Assembly: GCA_022565075.1 (NCBI GenBank)
Contig: JADFKG010000006.1
Location: forward strand, 1-24,843
Direction of reading: 5' to 3'
DNA: 24,843 nucleotides
DNA from: Chloroflexota bacterium
Lineage (GTDB): Bacteria > Chloroflexota > Dehalococcoidia > SM23-28-2 > RBG-16-64-32
This document shows, one piece after another, positions 13,155 through 21,700 of the stretch. The stretch's first letter is position 1; each line of letters begins with the position of its first letter. A program made the position numbers and the translations under genes. Under the pieces are notes generated by a model. The model was not told the DNA's origin and did no database searches. It worked only from the letters and a program-made list of their open reading frames with translations.

Positions 13155-14146
13155 TTCCAGACCACTACTGGCGCATCCTCAGGAACTGGTACTTTCTTAT
13201 CGGTGGCTTTGCGCTGGCCTGCGCGCTAATCGCCGCGGCGGTGCTGCCGTCGCTGCTCAACGGCGGCGACAGGGGATACAGCTCCTCGGTGACGCTGGGC
13301 GTCACGCGCATGGTCTCGTTCAGCGGCACGACCGCCGCCGGCCAGGGCGACAGCGAGGCGATGGCCAGCTATACAACCAGCATCGCAGAGCGGGGCTCTT
13401 CGCCGCAGTTCATTTCGACTCTCAAGGACGCGCTCGCAGCGGAGGGTGTGACCCTGAACGGCGATCCGAGCTTCACGGCCAACGAGGGCTTGTTCCGCAT
13501 CACGATCGAGGCGACGGCCGACGTGCCGAACGACGCGCAGGTGATCGCCGACACTGCCGCCGAGCAGCTGATCGCAGACACGACGGCCGAGGAAGGCCGC
13601 ATCGCGCTGTCGCTGACGTCGACCAGCGATCAGCAGGAAACGGAGCTTCTGGCGCGGCTCTCCGTCGTCTACGCGGACCGGCTCGATCGGCTGCTCGAGC
13701 TGAACGAACCGGACGTGCGTAAGGCGCTGGAGGTGTGGATAGGCCGCGGCGTGAGCGCATCCCTGAGTGCGGACTACGTCAGGCTCGTGGAGGACGTGGC
13801 GCGGCTGTCGGCCGATCCTCAGCTGGCCGTCCTCAACACGGAAGCTGAAGCGCTCGAATCGCAGCTGGCGGAGATCTCGGCCGCGAGGCGCGACTTCTCA
13901 ACAGAGCTGCTGCAGGGTGACCCGGTGTCGATCGTGACGCCGGCCGAGACGGTGCTCTTCGCACCGGGAACGACGCTCAAGGCCCGCGACAGCGCCGTGA
14001 TGGGGCTGCTCGTCGGCCTGGTCCTCGGCTGGATCGGGGCCAACATGCTCGAGTCGATGCAGCTGAACCTGCGGATGAAGAAGCACCGCGACGAAGAATG
14101 GGACACGAGTCTCAGCAGCGCCGGGAGTCTCTTCAGCGATGACTGA
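13151..14146 (+). CDS. Wzz-like polysaccharide co-polymerase without kinase domain
   Basis: The 331-residue product has the layout of chain-length determinants: a short cytoplasmic start (DHYWRILRNWYFLIGG), membrane helix 1 (about 14-35), a long extracytoplasmic acidic helical region, and membrane helix 2 (about 283-303, GLLVGLVLGWIGANML) preceded by a proline-bearing segment, then a charged tail. Such proteins set polymer length with Wzy. It lacks the C-terminal Tyr-kinase of Wzc/CapB proteins, and none is visible nearby. Sequence resemblance to Wzz is weak; the call rests on topology and position. GTG overlaps the aminotransferase stop as GTGA, with GGAGGG eight bases upstream. The stop lies 8 bases inside the next gene. 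Confidence 0.72.
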   Translation: MIPDHYWRILRNWYFLIGGFALACALIAAAVLPSLLNGGDRGYSSSVTLGVTRMVSFSGTTAAGQGDSEAMASYTTSIAERGSSPQFISTLKDALAAEGVTLNGDPSFTANEGLFRITIEATADVPNDAQVIADTAAEQLIADTTAEEGRIALSLTSTSDQQETELLARLSVVYADRLDRLLELNEPDVRKALEVWIGRGVSASLSADYVRLVEDVARLSADPQLAVLNTEAEALESQLAEISAARRDFSTELLQGDPVSIVTPAETVLFAPGTTLKARDSAVMGLLVGLVLGWIGANMLESMQLNLRMKKHRDEEWDTSLSSAGSLFSDD

Positions 14147-15113
14147 GCACGTCATGGTTACCGGTGGCGCTGGGTTCATCGGCTCGCACCTCGTGGAGCG
14201 GCTGGTGGAGCGCGGCGAGCGGGTGGTTGTGCTCGATAACTTCGATCCGTACTACCCGGAGGCCGCAAAGCGATCAAACATTGAGCGCTCTTTGGCGAGT
14301 GGCCTCGTGACGCTGGTAACGGGTGACGTTCGTGACGCCGAGGCTCTGCGCGCCGCCATCACGGACCATGGCGTGACCCGGGTGGTTCACCTGGCGGCGC
14401 GGCCGGGCGTGCGGCTCTCGTTGGAGGAGCCCGAGCCCTATCTGGACATCAACGTTAGCGGGACGCTCAACCTGCTCAAGGCCTGCCGCGATCACGGCGT
14501 GCGCAAGGTCGTCTTCGCCTCGTCGTCTTCGGTCTACGGCGGTACGAGCCAGCCGGCCGACGAAGAGACGACGCCCTGCCGTCCGCTCTCTCCCTATGGG
14601 GCGAGCAAGGTGGCGGGGGAGGCGCTGTGCTCGTCGTTCGCGGCAAGCGATGGGCTGGACATCGTGGCCCTGCGTTTCTTCACCGTCTACGGGCCGCGTC
14701 AACGGCCGGACATGGCGATCAGCCGCTTCACGCGGATGATCGCCGGCGGCGAAGAGGTGCCGGTTTACGGCGACGGGACCAGTCAACGCGACTACACGTA
14801 CGTATCGGACGTTATCGACGGCGTTGTGGCCGCGATCGACACGCCCCTGCGCGGCTACCGCGTGCTCAACCTGGGCCGCGGGGAACCGATCGTCCTGCGC
14901 GACCTGCTCAACAACCTCGAAACCGAGATCGGGCGGGAGGCGCGACTGCGTCACCTGCCCGAGCAGCCGGGCGACCCGCGGAGCACCTGCGCCGACATCA
15001 GCCGCGCACGGGCGATGCTTGGCTACGAGCCGAGCGTTGCGGCCGCCGACGGCGTGCGCTTGTACACGCAGTGGTACCTGGAGATGAACCGTGACCGTAT
15101 CGGCAGTCGCTGA
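14139..15113 (+). CDS. NAD-dependent UDP-sugar 4-epimerase, UDP-glucuronate 4-epimerase type
   Basis: Extended short-chain dehydrogenases of this type invert C4 of UDP-hexoses through a 4-keto intermediate. The 324-residue product has TGGAGFIGS (8-16), the FASSSSVYG strand with catalytic Ser near 130, and Y153-x3-K157 (YGASK). DNFDPYY followed by AARPGVRLSLEEPEPY matches CapI/GAE-type UDP-GlcA 4-epimerases better than GalE. FTVYGPRQRPDM and YGDGTSQRDYTYVSD also fit. With the operon's UDP-glucose dehydrogenase this would give UDP-galacturonate; UDP-Glc/UDP-Gal interconversion is the alternative. It overlaps the co-polymerase gene by 8 bases and the flippase gene by 23, consistent with tight coupling. 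Confidence 0.87.
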   Translation: MTEHVMVTGGAGFIGSHLVERLVERGERVVVLDNFDPYYPEAAKRSNIERSLASGLVTLVTGDVRDAEALRAAITDHGVTRVVHLAARPGVRLSLEEPEPYLDINVSGTLNLLKACRDHGVRKVVFASSSSVYGGTSQPADEETTPCRPLSPYGASKVAGEALCSSFAASDGLDIVALRFFTVYGPRQRPDMAISRFTRMIAGGEEVPVYGDGTSQRDYTYVSDVIDGVVAAIDTPLRGYRVLNLGRGEPIVLRDLLNNLETEIGREARLRHLPEQPGDPRSTCADISRARAMLGYEPSVAAADGVRLYTQWYLEMNRDRIGSR

Positions 15114-16473
15114 GCGAGTCGAAGAGGCGCCAGCTGCCAAGCTGGAGCTTACTTCGACGGCGGCGCTTCTCTTCGGGGCGAACGCGGCGCAGTACGTGAT
15201 CATCGGCGTCACCGGCGTCATACTGGCGCGCGGACTGGGGCCCGATGGGCGCGGCATCTATGGCCTGATCAACGAATCAGCGCTCGTCATGGCGGCGTTC
15301 CCTGGCGCGGCGCTGGAACTCGCCGGCATCTATCTGATCGGCAAGCGGCGCTACAGTCTGCAGACCGTCTTTTCGAACACGCTCAGTTGGGGCCTCGCCC
15401 TCGCCGCTCTCTGCCTGCTCCTCATTCCGGTCGTCTTGCTCACGGGTCAGACAGTCTTCGGAATGTCGAGCGTGGAGATCTCGGTCGCTCTCCTTGGGGC
15501 GTCGATGATCACGGTCGGCGACGGCTCACGCGAGTATCTGCTGCCGCTGAACCGGCCGCTGGCGTACACGGGGCTGACGCTCATTCCACCGATTATCCGT
15601 TTTGGCGGAGTTGTCCTGGTCGTGCTCACGGTCGGCCTGTCCGTCGACCGGGTCGCCGTTATCTGGCTGATCTCGCTGGCGGCGCTGCTGTGCTTCACGA
15701 TCGCGACCATGACACGCCATGTAAGCTTCCGGCCGAGCGTGAACTGGAAGGCGATGAGGGCACAGGTATCGTTCGGCAGCCGCAGCCACTTCGGCTGGAT
15801 CTTGCAGGCGCTGAACCATCGCCTCGATGTCTTCATGATCGCCGCCATGCTTGGCACCGGCGGCGTTGGCCACTATCTGGTCGGCGTGAACCTGGCCGAG
15901 CTGACGTGGTGGGTGCCGCTGGCGCTGGGGACCGTGCTCTTCCCGAAGGCCTCGGCGATGGACTCAAAGAGCAACTTCGAGATGTCGGCGACGGCCTGCC
16001 GCCGGACGCTCGTGGTGACGTTGCTGGCGGGCCTCGCACTGTTGGCGATCGCACCGACGGCGATACCGCTCGTTTACGGCGGCCAGTTCGTGCCGAGCGT
16101 GACCGTGTTCCTGATCCTGCTGCCTTCCGGGCTCTTCTACACCATCCACAAGGTTCTGGGCTCATCGCTCTCCGCGCACGGCATGCCGCAGGCGACGCTG
16201 TACGCCGGGCTGGTCTCGCTGCCGCTGACGGTGGGCTTGAACGTGCTGATGATCCCGCGCTGGGGGATCACGGGCGCTGCGATCGCATCCGACATCGCAT
16301 ACGCCGTGAATGCGGCGGTGATCCTGGTGCTGTTCGTGCGCGCGTCCAGGCTTCCGTTGCCGCAGATACTGCTCTTCAACGGGTCGGACTTTAGAGTGGC
16401 ACGCGAGAACCTGAAGACGAAGGTGCTGGACCGCCTGCGCAAGAACGACGGCAGGAACGAGGAGGACCTCTAA
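15091..16473 (+). CDS. Oligosaccharide flippase, Wzx/MATE-like
   Basis: The 460-residue product has a soluble acidic N-terminus of about 20 residues, then 12 to 14 hydrophobic helices with the polysaccharide-synthase pattern. The first helix (AALLFGANAAQYVIIGVTGV) is followed by LARGLGPDGRGIYGL, where the GxxxxG-x-Y turn is typical of Wzx and MurJ-like exporters. A basic amphipathic tail (about 435-460) faces the cytoplasm. Wzx proteins flip the lipid-linked repeat unit to the outer face of the membrane; a polymerase and a co-polymerase are in the same operon. GTG at 15091 has GGAG seven bases upstream and overlaps the epimerase end by 23 bases. TAATG links it to the next gene. Confidence 0.88.
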   Translation: MTVSAVAERVEEAPAAKLELTSTAALLFGANAAQYVIIGVTGVILARGLGPDGRGIYGLINESALVMAAFPGAALELAGIYLIGKRRYSLQTVFSNTLSWGLALAALCLLLIPVVLLTGQTVFGMSSVEISVALLGASMITVGDGSREYLLPLNRPLAYTGLTLIPPIIRFGGVVLVVLTVGLSVDRVAVIWLISLAALLCFTIATMTRHVSFRPSVNWKAMRAQVSFGSRSHFGWILQALNHRLDVFMIAAMLGTGGVGHYLVGVNLAELTWWVPLALGTVLFPKASAMDSKSNFEMSATACRRTLVVTLLAGLALLAIAPTAIPLVYGGQFVPSVTVFLILLPSGLFYTIHKVLGSSLSAHGMPQATLYAGLVSLPLTVGLNVLMIPRWGITGAAIASDIAYAVNAAVILVLFVRASRLPLPQILLFNGSDFRVARENLKTKVLDRLRKNDGRNEEDL

Positions 16474-17444
16474 TGACGAAAGTTACCGTGGCCATCGCCA
16501 CCTACAACATGGCGAACTACCTGACGGCAGCGATCGACTCCGCGCTCGCACAGGATCAGGACGATGTCGAGATCGTGGTCGTCGACGACGGGTCGACAGA
16601 TGACACGCGCGAGGTAGTGAGCCGCTACGGGCGAAAGGTGCGTTACGCGTACCAGGAAAACGCCGGGGTCGCCAACACGTACAACCGGGCGCTGGAGCTG
16701 GCGAAGGGCGACTACGTGCACTTTCTCGACGCCGACGATGTCCTGACGCCGAGTGTTCTCCGCCGGCTGGCCGCTCTTCTTGATGAGTCGCCGAGCGCCG
16801 GCCTGGCCCATGGCGAGGCGCTGGTGATGGACGCTGGCGGCAAAGTCTGCGGGACGCGCGCCGCGCCTGCCTCGTACGACGGGCGCAGGGTTATCCCGTC
16901 CGCCGAGGCTTTCAAGGAGCTGCTGCGCGGCTGCCACATTACGAGCAGCGCGGTGATGCTCCGCAAGGCTGTTCTCGGCAAGGTGACGCCGTTCCGGCAG
17001 AAGTCCGTTCCCGGAGAAGACTGGGACATGTGGCTGCGCGTGTCGGCTGAGTACGACGTGGCGCACCTGCCGATCTCAGCCTGCTACTACCGCGTTCACG
17101 ACTCCAGCATCACATCGGCCTACACCGTCGAGCGCGTGATGCGCTCGCACCTGTACACGCTGGACACGATCTTCGGGAACCCGACGTTTCGATACGCACA
17201 CCTGCGCAACTACGCCTACGCCTGTCTCGACCGTACGATCGCGCGCGTTGCCGCCCGGGCGAGGGAGCGGGGGCGCTTCGTCGCCGAGCTGCGAAAGGCC
17301 CTCGTGCGGCAGCCGTCGATCGCGCTCGAAGGGGCGACCGTGGCGACCCTCGTCGAAGGGTTGAAGGCGATGGTGCCGACGCCGGTGATCGAGGCCGGGA
17401 AGCGGCTACGCGGCGGCATCGCGACGAGGATGATCTCGCTGTGA
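16473..17444 (+). CDS. GT2-family glycosyltransferase
   Basis: The 323-residue product is a GT-A enzyme. It has VAIATYNMANYL (6-17), VVVDDGSTDDT (35-45) for nucleotide binding, the metal-binding DxD at D86-A-D88 (FLDADDVL), and GEDWDMWLRV (from 181), where the ED pair marks the acceptor side and catalytic base. Family GT2 enzymes transfer a sugar from a nucleotide donor to the growing lipid-linked repeat unit on the cytoplasmic side. Donor and acceptor cannot be predicted. A strong GGAGG lies seven bases before the ATG, the best ribosome site in the operon. It is followed directly by a paralogue sharing a 30-base identical stretch, suggesting duplication. The last 60 residues are basic and helical and may touch the membrane. 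Confidence 0.9.
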   Translation: MTKVTVAIATYNMANYLTAAIDSALAQDQDDVEIVVVDDGSTDDTREVVSRYGRKVRYAYQENAGVANTYNRALELAKGDYVHFLDADDVLTPSVLRRLAALLDESPSAGLAHGEALVMDAGGKVCGTRAAPASYDGRRVIPSAEAFKELLRGCHITSSAVMLRKAVLGKVTPFRQKSVPGEDWDMWLRVSAEYDVAHLPISACYYRVHDSSITSAYTVERVMRSHLYTLDTIFGNPTFRYAHLRNYAYACLDRTIARVAARARERGRFVAELRKALVRQPSIALEGATVATLVEGLKAMVPTPVIEAGKRLRGGIATRMISL

Positions 17445-18442
17445 GCACTCCCAAGGTGAGCGTCGTCATCCCCACCTACAACCGGGCGCATCTGATCGGC
17501 GAGACGCTTGAGAGCGTGCTGGCGCAGACCTTTGGCGACTACGAGATCGTGGTCGTCGACGACGGGTCGACCGACGACACTCGTTCCGTCGTGACGAGGG
17601 TTGCGCCACAGGCCCGCTACATCTACCAGGAGAACACGGGCATTCCCGAGGTGCTGAACGTCTGCATACGCGAGGCGCGCGGCGAGTACATCCAGCACCT
17701 GGGGTCGGACGACGTGCTGATCGAGGACACGCTGGCCCGCTCGGTGGCGTTGCTTGACGCGCACCCGGAAGTGGCGCTGGTGCACGGCGCCGCCTGGCTC
17801 ATCGACGGGGCCAGCGAGCGCTTGTCGATCTCGCGGCCGGACTTTGCGACGGGCGACTACATTCGCTGCGGACGCGAGGAGATCCGCGACCTGCTCTTCT
17901 CCAACCACATCGTCGCGCCCACGGTGATGGCGCGCCGCCAGGTGATGCTGGCGACGGGCCTCTTCGACGCCCGCTTCGGCCTGTACGAGGACTGGAACCT
18001 CTGGACGCGAATCGCCAAGAAGCACGACATAGCCTACAGCCACGAGCCCCTGGTCAACTATCGCGTGCACAGCGGGCCTTCCGGGAGCATCTTCCACACG
18101 GCCTCCACGGGCGACATCGACCGTTACCGCCGGATGCACCTGGACGAGGTACTCAACGATCCCTCGCTGCGCGATGTCTATGCGGGTGTCAAGCGCAAGG
18201 CGCTGGCTCTTCACCACATGGTCGTTGGCAAGCGCGGGTGCGAGACCGGCGAGATGTGGTACGCGAGGCGCTCAGCCGTAAAGGCCGCCTTGTCGCACCC
18301 CTCTGCCGTACCGGACGCTGTGCAGCTGTTCGCGCGGACCCTCGCTCCGACGACGCTCGTGAACTTCGTTCGCCGGCGCCGCGAGATGCGCGCGCAGAAG
18401 CTCACGACATCGGGCGCGACGACGCAGGGAGCACCGGAGTAG
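17441..18442 (+). CDS. GT2-family glycosyltransferase, paralogue of the preceding gene
   Basis: The 333-residue product has VVIPTYNRAHLIGETL (8-23), VVVDDGSTDDT (37-47), and a DxD region that reads HLGSDDVL (86-93), where the first Asp of the usual D-A-D-D is Gly and D90/D91 remain. This variant is seen in other GT2 enzymes and need not mean loss of activity. YEDWNLWTRI is the catalytic-base block. Overall layout mirrors the gene before it, including a 30-base identical DNA stretch in the nucleotide-binding motif. The two probably add different sugars of the same repeat unit. GTGA overlap joins it to its upstream neighbour. The C-terminus ends in a short basic, Thr-rich tail. Confidence 0.89.
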   Translation: MSTPKVSVVIPTYNRAHLIGETLESVLAQTFGDYEIVVVDDGSTDDTRSVVTRVAPQARYIYQENTGIPEVLNVCIREARGEYIQHLGSDDVLIEDTLARSVALLDAHPEVALVHGAAWLIDGASERLSISRPDFATGDYIRCGREEIRDLLFSNHIVAPTVMARRQVMLATGLFDARFGLYEDWNLWTRIAKKHDIAYSHEPLVNYRVHSGPSGSIFHTASTGDIDRYRRMHLDEVLNDPSLRDVYAGVKRKALALHHMVVGKRGCETGEMWYARRSAVKAALSHPSAVPDAVQLFARTLAPTTLVNFVRRRREMRAQKLTTSGATTQGAPE

Positions 18443-18444
18443 CG

Positions 18445-19002
18445 ATGGGAGTCCTGTCGTCCGTTGGCGACCTGCGCAACCGCTGGCTGCTGCGTTCGTT
18501 CGTGCGCCGCGGGCTGACGCTGGGTCACGACGTGCGCATCATCGGCAGGCCGGAATTCGGCGACGAACCGTACCTGATCACGATCGGCGACCACGTCACC
18601 GTTTCGACGCATGTGGAGTTCGTCACTCACGACGGTGCGACGTGGGTCTTCCGCGAGCGGCCGCAGTACCGGGGTCTGCAGCGTTTCGGGACGATCGAAA
18701 TCGGCAACAACTGCTTCATCGGCACGCGCTCGGTCATCCTGCCGGGCGTGCGCATCGGCGACAACTGCGTCGTCGGCGCCGGATCAGTCGTGACGCGGTC
18801 GGTGCCGAAAAACACCGTCGTGGCGGGTGCACCGGCACGCATGATCTGCACGTACGACGAGTACGTGGAGCGCACAGCGGCGCGCTGTCGCTACTTCCCG
18901 CCGGAGGTGGCGGACGATCCGCACCGCCTGCGCGAGGCCCTGCTTGCAACGCCGCTGGACGCTGCCTCTGACGAGGTGGTCGGCGAACAGGTGCACAGGT
19001 GA
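18445..19002 (+). CDS. Left-handed beta-helix acetyltransferase (WbbJ/maltose acetyltransferase-like)
   Basis: The 185-residue product carries hexapeptide repeats from about residue 28 to 138, clearest in IEIGNNCFIGTRSVILPGV, RIGDNCVVGAGSVV and VAGAPARMI. H62 in VTHDGATWV is the likely catalytic base of acetyl-CoA-dependent enzymes of this group. Such enzymes form trimers and O-acetylate sugars of surface polymers. N-acetylation of the amino sugar made by the upstream dehydrogenase/aminotransferase pair is a second possibility, but the sequence looks less like the PglD/WbpD group. I chose ATG at 18445, 2 bases after the previous stop, with GGAG just upstream. The C-terminal 45 residues extend beyond the beta-helix. 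Its stop overlaps the next GTG. Confidence 0.9.
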   Translation: MGVLSSVGDLRNRWLLRSFVRRGLTLGHDVRIIGRPEFGDEPYLITIGDHVTVSTHVEFVTHDGATWVFRERPQYRGLQRFGTIEIGNNCFIGTRSVILPGVRIGDNCVVGAGSVVTRSVPKNTVVAGAPARMICTYDEYVERTAARCRYFPPEVADDPHRLREALLATPLDAASDEVVGEQVHR

Positions 19003-20513
19003 GTTCGCCCGCAGTGCCCCTGCCGTTTCCACGGCTGCGGCTGCCCGACTGGGAAGTGCCGTGGTACGCGCTGGCGCCGCTGCTGTTGATCCCGCTCATC
19101 GGTGGATCGCCGGGGGCGTTGAACAACATACTCTTCGCCGTCGAGGTGCTGCTGCTAGCGGCGGGGACGCGCCGTGCAGTCTGGATCCCGGCGGCGCTGA
19201 TCGTCTCCGAGATGACGTCTTCGAACTACATGCACGAGATCGGCGGCCTGGAGATGAGCAACCGGCTGCTCCTGAGCTTCCTCGCGTTCCTCGTCGTCAT
19301 GCCGTACCTCACGCGCCGGATCGAAGTCGGCACGCGGGGCGCCGTGACGATCGGTCTCGCCTGCGCCTTTCTGGTACTGACGACGTTCGTGGACATGGTG
19401 CTGGTGGACTACGGCGCGACGCTGGAGTTTCTGCGCTTCACCGCCACCGGCATCTTCCTGATGGTGCTGATCCCGATCTCGATCCGGGACAAGGACGACG
19501 TCCTGGACCTGGGCAAGGTGCTGCTCGTGATCGCCGGCCTGGCGGCGGTGGTTGCCATCTTCCAGAACGCCTCCGGCTCGCTGGGGACGCCGCTGTACGA
19601 GGTCATCCCGCACGCCGGCGCGGCCGGCGATCTCGCGTCCTGGGACAACCGGGCGCTGGCCCTCTCCGAGAACCCGATCCTCGCCAGCAACGTGCAGATG
19701 GTCGTCGGTCTCTTCGCCCTCGGCGTCGTACTGCTGGCGCCGATCTCACCGCAGACGAAGCGACTCGTGATGCTGCTCATTCTCCTGATGGCCGCGGCGT
19801 CCTACCTGACGTTCACGCGGTCGTGGGTGCTTTCCGCCGGCGTTGCGCTGGCCGTGCTGGCCACCTTCTATCGCGGGAAGTACTGGCGCGAGTTCCTTGT
19901 GGCGGTGGTCGTCGGAGCGTCCGCCTTCTGGTACGTGAGCGGCGTGCAGGAATCGCGATACTCGCAGACGATCGCCGACGATAGCAGCGCGGCTGCGCGA
20001 CCCGTCCTCTGGGAGCTGAGCCTGAACATCGCGACCGACAACCCCTGGTTCGGCATCGGCTACGACCAGTTCCGCGAGGTCTCGCCCGAATACACGGCAA
20101 CCGTCTCGCAGACCGCCCTGGAACGGCAGAACGCCGCCGAAGTGATCGGAAAGGAGAACCCTCATAACGACGCGCTGAACGTCTGGGTGTCATGGGGCTT
20201 CTTTGCGCTGATGATCTACGTCGCGCTTGGCGTGGTGGTCGGCCTCAACTTCATCTACGTCTATCGAAACGCCGCGGACCAGGTGATTCGGGGACTGGCG
20301 ATGGGAGGCCTGGCAGCGATCATCGCCTATGAGACGAACTCTATGTTTCACAACTTCATCGAGAACTCGCTGGTCTTCTGGATCATCGCCGGGTTCTCGC
20401 TCGTACTACCGAAAGTCGACAGACCCCCGATCATGACCGGCGGGCCGTTCTCCAGGCTCCTGCGGAACAGTCGGGACGCCATGTGGAAAGAGCCCGAGAA
20501 GGTTCCCCGATGA
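18999..20513 (+). CDS. O-antigen polymerase/ligase family membrane protein (Wzy/WaaL)
   Basis: The 504-residue product has 10 to 12 hydrophobic helices and one large extracytoplasmic loop. FTRSWVLSAGVALAVLATF is the Wzy_C-type helix preceding the loop. The loop holds R334 (RPVLWELSLNIA, then NPWFGIGYDQFRE) and H389 (ENPHNDALN), the Arg and His positions conserved in O-antigen ligases and polymerases. With a flippase and a Wzz-like protein in the same operon, repeat-unit polymerisation is the likelier role. Ligation to an acceptor cannot be excluded, as the families are not separable by sequence alone. The C-terminal 35 residues are cytoplasmic and basic. GTGA and ATGA overlaps join it to both neighbours. 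Confidence 0.9.
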   Translation: MSSPAVPLPFPRLRLPDWEVPWYALAPLLLIPLIGGSPGALNNILFAVEVLLLAAGTRRAVWIPAALIVSEMTSSNYMHEIGGLEMSNRLLLSFLAFLVVMPYLTRRIEVGTRGAVTIGLACAFLVLTTFVDMVLVDYGATLEFLRFTATGIFLMVLIPISIRDKDDVLDLGKVLLVIAGLAAVVAIFQNASGSLGTPLYEVIPHAGAAGDLASWDNRALALSENPILASNVQMVVGLFALGVVLLAPISPQTKRLVMLLILLMAAASYLTFTRSWVLSAGVALAVLATFYRGKYWREFLVAVVVGASAFWYVSGVQESRYSQTIADDSSAAARPVLWELSLNIATDNPWFGIGYDQFREVSPEYTATVSQTALERQNAAEVIGKENPHNDALNVWVSWGFFALMIYVALGVVVGLNFIYVYRNAADQVIRGLAMGGLAAIIAYETNSMFHNFIENSLVFWIIAGFSLVLPKVDRPPIMTGGPFSRLLRNSRDAMWKEPEKVPR

Positions 20514-21700
20514 TCCGTAAGAAGCTGAACGTCTGCCTGCTCGTCAACGACCTGCGTTACGGCGGCGCCGAGCGTCAGCTCGTCGAGCTGGCGCGCGGCC
20601 TGGACAAGGACCGCTTCAACCCGCTCGTCGTGACGCTCTATCCGGGCGAGCCGCTGGAACGCGAGCTGCGGCACGCTTTCGGCGTCGAGCTGGTCTCGCT
20701 GGAACGCAAGGGAAAGTGGGACTTTGGCGCTCTGCGGCGGCTGTCGAGGCTGCTGCGGAGCAAGGACGTGCACATCATGCAGCCGTTTCTGACGCCGTCG
20801 ACGGCGTTCGGCCTGAGCGCGGCGATCATGGCGCGAACCCCGGTCAAGATCGCCACCGAGCGCTGCGGCGTGCGCTTGAACACGAGCGTCGGCAACAAGC
20901 TCTACCGCTTCGTGGAGGACCGCCTGACGCGTTTCGCGGACGCCGTCGTGCCGAACAGCGAGGCCGGGCGCGACTACGTGCTTTCGCGCGGCATCGACGA
21001 GGACAAGGTGCGCGTGATCTACAACGGTGTCGCACCGGAGCGCACGACCTGCCTGCCGGACGACCGGGCCGCGGTGCGCGCCTTGTTCGGCATCCGGCCG
21101 GACGAGCCGGTCGTCGGTATCGTCGCCAGCCTGACGCCGGCGAAGGACCACGAGACGTTCCTGCAAGCCGCCGCGATCATTCGCACCCACGTGCCCAGCA
21201 CGCGCTTTCTGATCGTCGGCGACGGCCCGCTGCGACCGCAGCTCGAGGAGCGGGTGCAGGAGCTCGGCCTCAGTGATGCGGTCGTCTTCGCGGGGCACCG
21301 GGCGCAGATCGCGCCGTTTATCGGGACGATGGACGCAGCCGTCCTGTCCTCCTGTGACCACGAAGGCTGCTCGAACTTCCTGCTCGAAGCGATGGGGCTG
21401 GCGCGGCCGATCGTGGCGACGGATATCGGTGGCAACTGCGAGCTGTTCGCCTCAGGCGAGGCGGGGTTGTTCGTCGAGCCTGGAGACGCCGCGGCGATGG
21501 CTTCGGCGACGCTGCGCATCCTGACCACGCCGCAGCTGGCGGACGAGTTTGGGAGCCGCGGCCGGGCCGTCTTCGAGCGGCGCTTCACGCTGCCCACGAT
21601 GATCAAAGCCTACGAAGACCTGTATACGGAGCTTTGGGCGCTCAAGGCGGACGGTTCATCGACCGGTCACGAGCCGGTGACGGCGGGCGAGTGGCGATGA
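20510..21700 (+). CDS. GT4-family glycosyltransferase
   Basis: The 396-residue product is a GT-B retaining enzyme. It has an N-terminal LLVNDLRYGGAERQLVEL segment (10-27, with the GGAER glycine loop), a linker near NSEAGRDYVL, and a C-terminal donor domain with GIVASLTPAKDHETFL and E285-x7-E293 (EGCSNFLLEAMG), the donor-binding/catalytic pair of GT4. GGNCELF and the trailing helix are as expected. Length is normal. I chose ATG at 20510, which overlaps the previous stop as ATGA and has AGAAGG seven bases upstream; a GTG at 20483 would extend it by nine unconserved residues. The donor sugar is unknown. It probably adds a sugar of the repeat unit on the cytoplasmic face. Confidence 0.92.
   Translation: MIRKKLNVCLLVNDLRYGGAERQLVELARGLDKDRFNPLVVTLYPGEPLERELRHAFGVELVSLERKGKWDFGALRRLSRLLRSKDVHIMQPFLTPSTAFGLSAAIMARTPVKIATERCGVRLNTSVGNKLYRFVEDRLTRFADAVVPNSEAGRDYVLSRGIDEDKVRVIYNGVAPERTTCLPDDRAAVRALFGIRPDEPVVGIVASLTPAKDHETFLQAAAIIRTHVPSTRFLIVGDGPLRPQLEERVQELGLSDAVVFAGHRAQIAPFIGTMDAAVLSSCDHEGCSNFLLEAMGLARPIVATDIGGNCELFASGEAGLFVEPGDAAAMASATLRILTTPQLADEFGSRGRAVFERRFTLPTMIKAYEDLYTELWALKADGSSTGHEPVTAGEWR

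Noticed and set aside
14274..15257. Long minus-strand open frame across the epimerase and flippase junction
   Set aside because: Opposite two recognised genes; no ribosome site, no motifs, biased composition.
17216..18217. Long minus-strand open frame opposite the two GT2 genes
   Set aside because: Mirror of well-supported coding sequence; the translation shows only antisense-type composition.
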